Shown here in pieces: positions 50,578 through 51,494 of a DNA stretch of 51,494 nucleotides; position 1 is the stretch's first letter, and the number at the start of each line of letters is the position of its first letter. Position numbers and translations under genes: made by a program. The stretch is from the NCBI RefSeq assembly GCF_000519325.1, contig NZ_KI912613.1, positions 1,321,661-1,373,154 of the forward strand, written 5' to 3'. The notes under the pieces are model-generated. The model searched no databases. It was given only the letters and a program-made list of their open reading frames with translations, and was not told where the DNA came from. The stretch is from Patulibacter minatonensis DSM 18081. Lineage in GTDB: Bacteria > Actinomycetota > Thermoleophilia > Solirubrobacterales > Solirubrobacteraceae.

Positions 50578-50600
50578 TCCTGTACCCCTGAGGTACAGGA
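50578..50600. promoter_or_regulatory. Inverted repeat between the FHA gene and the hypothetical gene
   Basis: TCCTGTACC-cctga-GGTACAGGA is a perfect 9-bp stem beginning 22 bp after the FHA stop. It could be the FHA terminator or an operator for the next gene. Confidence 0.5.
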
Positions 50601-50621
50601 CCCGATAAGGCGCCGTCCGGG

Positions 50622-51308
50622 CTACTCCACGTCGTGGCGCCCGACGATCCCCGTGGCGATCGCGATCTCCGCGAGCCGGACGCGCTTGGCGCCCTGCGCG
50701 AGGTCGGCGACGCGGGCGCGTTCGAAGAGCGCCTTCAGGTGCGTCCGGACGGCGTCGTCGGACAGCACGAGCTCGGCGGCGATCTCGCGGTTGGACGCCG
50801 GGGTCGGTCCCGGCGGATCGGCGAGCAGCGGGCGGCAGAGCGCGACGAGCACGCGGCGCTGCGCGGGGGTGACGTCGGGGCGCGCGGGCAGCCGGTCGCC
50901 CGCCAGCGTGGTGGCGGCCACGGCGCTGCGCGGTGCGCGGAACGCCAGGGTCGACTCGCCGACGGAGATCACGTCGCCGTCCTGCAGCCGCCGCCGCCCG
51001 ACGACCCGCTCCGCGCCGACGAACGTGCCGTTGCGCGAGAGGCCGTCGTCCGCGACCGCCCAGTCGCCGCCGGCCCGCACGAGCTCCGCGTGGGTGCGGG
51101 AGGCCTGCCCGTCGGTGTCCAGGGCGACGTCGCAGGCGGGGCTGCGGCCGACCCAGAGCGCCTCGTCGCCCTGCTCGAGCAGCACGATCCGCTGCCCGCC
51201 GCCGGCGGGGGAGACGACGAGGAACGGCAGCTCCTCGGCCTCGGCCCGGAGGATCGCCTGGAGCGTCACGGCGCGCGAGGAGTCCGGGGCCAGCTGCTCG
51301 ACCTTCAC
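50622..51308 (-). CDS. FHA-domain protein with C-terminal winged-helix-like region
   Basis: The 228-aa cytoplasmic protein has a FHA domain at about residues 35-130: VGRSPACDV, the Ser-Arg-Thr-His SRTHAELV, NGTFVGAERV and LQDGDVISVG. These are the phosphothreonine-binding residues. A C-terminal domain (about 145-220) carries an HTH-like segment, NREIAAELVLSDDAVRTHLKALFERARV, reminiscent of LuxR-type recognition helices. It would bind a phosphorylated partner, plausibly the kinase encoded 2 kb downstream, and couple it to DNA or RNA polymerase. The start is GTG 51308. Confidence 0.85.
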   Translation of the reverse strand: MKVEQLAPDSSRAVTLQAILRAEAEELPFLVVSPAGGGQRIVLLEQGDEALWVGRSPACDVALDTDGQASRTHAELVRAGGDWAVADDGLSRNGTFVGAERVVGRRRLQDGDVISVGESTLAFRAPRSAVAATTLAGDRLPARPDVTPAQRRVLVALCRPLLADPPGPTPASNREIAAELVLSDDAVRTHLKALFERARVADLAQGAKRVRLAEIAIATGIVGRHDVE

Positions 51309-51354
51309 CGGGCGACCGCCATGCGGCCGAGCCTAGATGATCGCCCCGGCCGCA

Positions 51355-51494
51355 TCACGACGCCGCCGGGCCGCGGTCCGCCGCGACGAGCGCGACCAGG
51401 TGCCGGGTCACGAGCTGGAGCGGGTCGACGTCCCAACCCTGCGGCACCCCGTCGGCGCGGTCGGTCAGGGCGCGGCCGGCGTGCGCCCGCCAGT
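51355..51494 (-). CDS. C-terminal fragment of an unknown gene (truncated by the window edge)
   Basis: The frame is open from the window end to TGA at 51355-51357. The visible 45 residues include GVPQGWDVDPLQLVTRHL and end AADRGPAAS. Codon use (G or C at nearly every third position) looks genuine. No family can be named. Confidence 0.5.
   Translation of the reverse strand, partial: WRAHAGRALTDRADGVPQGWDVDPLQLVTRHLVALVAADRGPAAS

Overview
The window is a very GC-rich chromosomal segment (roughly 70-75% G+C by eye, third codon positions almost all G or C). GTG starts and 4-bp ATGA/GTGA stop-start overlaps are common, and several genes look leaderless. Together with the protein families present (CsoR, a DGPF/ECF42 pair, DesK/DesR-like and MocR regulators, eukaryotic-type Ser/Thr kinases with an FHA protein, secreted beta-rich proteins with Lys/Arg-rich tails), this suggests an actinobacterium. 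The style fits Thermoleophilia/Solirubrobacterales (Patulibacter-like), but no marker gene here proves that. I see no rRNA, tRNA, CRISPR array, transposase or integrase.

Layout. 0-7.1 kb: the end of an unknown secreted or membrane protein, then a surface-polysaccharide-like set (GT4, GT2, phosphoglycosyl transferase) interrupted by a sigma-2-like/zinc-finger protein, a thioesterase-like protein, an acetyltransferase and a repeat-rich stretch holding a 50-aa membrane peptide. 7.1-14.3 kb: a hairpin-repeat array, an MMPL transporter, a RibD-like reductase, a VOC protein, and a two-component pair whose kinase carries a duplicated, degenerate first module. Three copies of one palindrome (ATGACG-NN-CGTCAT) mark a probable small regulon. 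14.3-15.6 kb: a second repeat-rich stretch with a paralogue of the 50-aa peptide and an internally deleted SDR pseudogene. 15.6-23.3 kb: SDR, a large hybrid histidine kinase (CHASE3-HAMP-GAF-PAS type), a MocR regulator, an RTX-type secreted protein and a 53-aa membrane peptide.

23.4-30.1 kb: a membrane-anchored PI-PLC-like phosphodiesterase, then a tightly overlapping three-gene operon (SbnA-like PLP synthase, FAD/NAD(P)-binding protein, Y4yA-type PLP decarboxylase) that looks like an uncharacterised amino-acid or metallophore-precursor pathway. 30.1-34.7 kb: a GST and a copper-resistance module (divergent CsoR, His-rich membrane-anchored protein, CopA ATPase) with two CsoR-type operators. 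34.7-37.9 kb: a DGPF(YCII)/ECF42 sigma pair with a matching ECF promoter, a stand-alone HisKA-domain protein and a VOC protein. 38.0-46.8 kb: a 1210-aa secreted DUF4091 glycosidase-like protein with three carbohydrate-binding-like modules, a divergent MarR/MFS pair, allantoicase and a secreted PPC-like protein. 46.8-51.5 kb: on the minus strand, an active Ser/Thr kinase translationally coupled to a pseudokinase, a hypothetical protein, an FHA-HTH protein and one truncated gene at the edge.

The most interesting items are the kinase/pseudokinase pair with matching extracytoplasmic tails, the SbnA-FAD-Y4yA operon, three unrelated intergenic tandem arrays that all have an exact 61-bp period with a hairpin per unit, the paralogous 50-aa membrane peptides embedded in repeat-rich islands, and a regulatory element (ATTCC-N24-GGAAT) found in two places. 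All family assignments come from reading motifs by eye; no database search was run.
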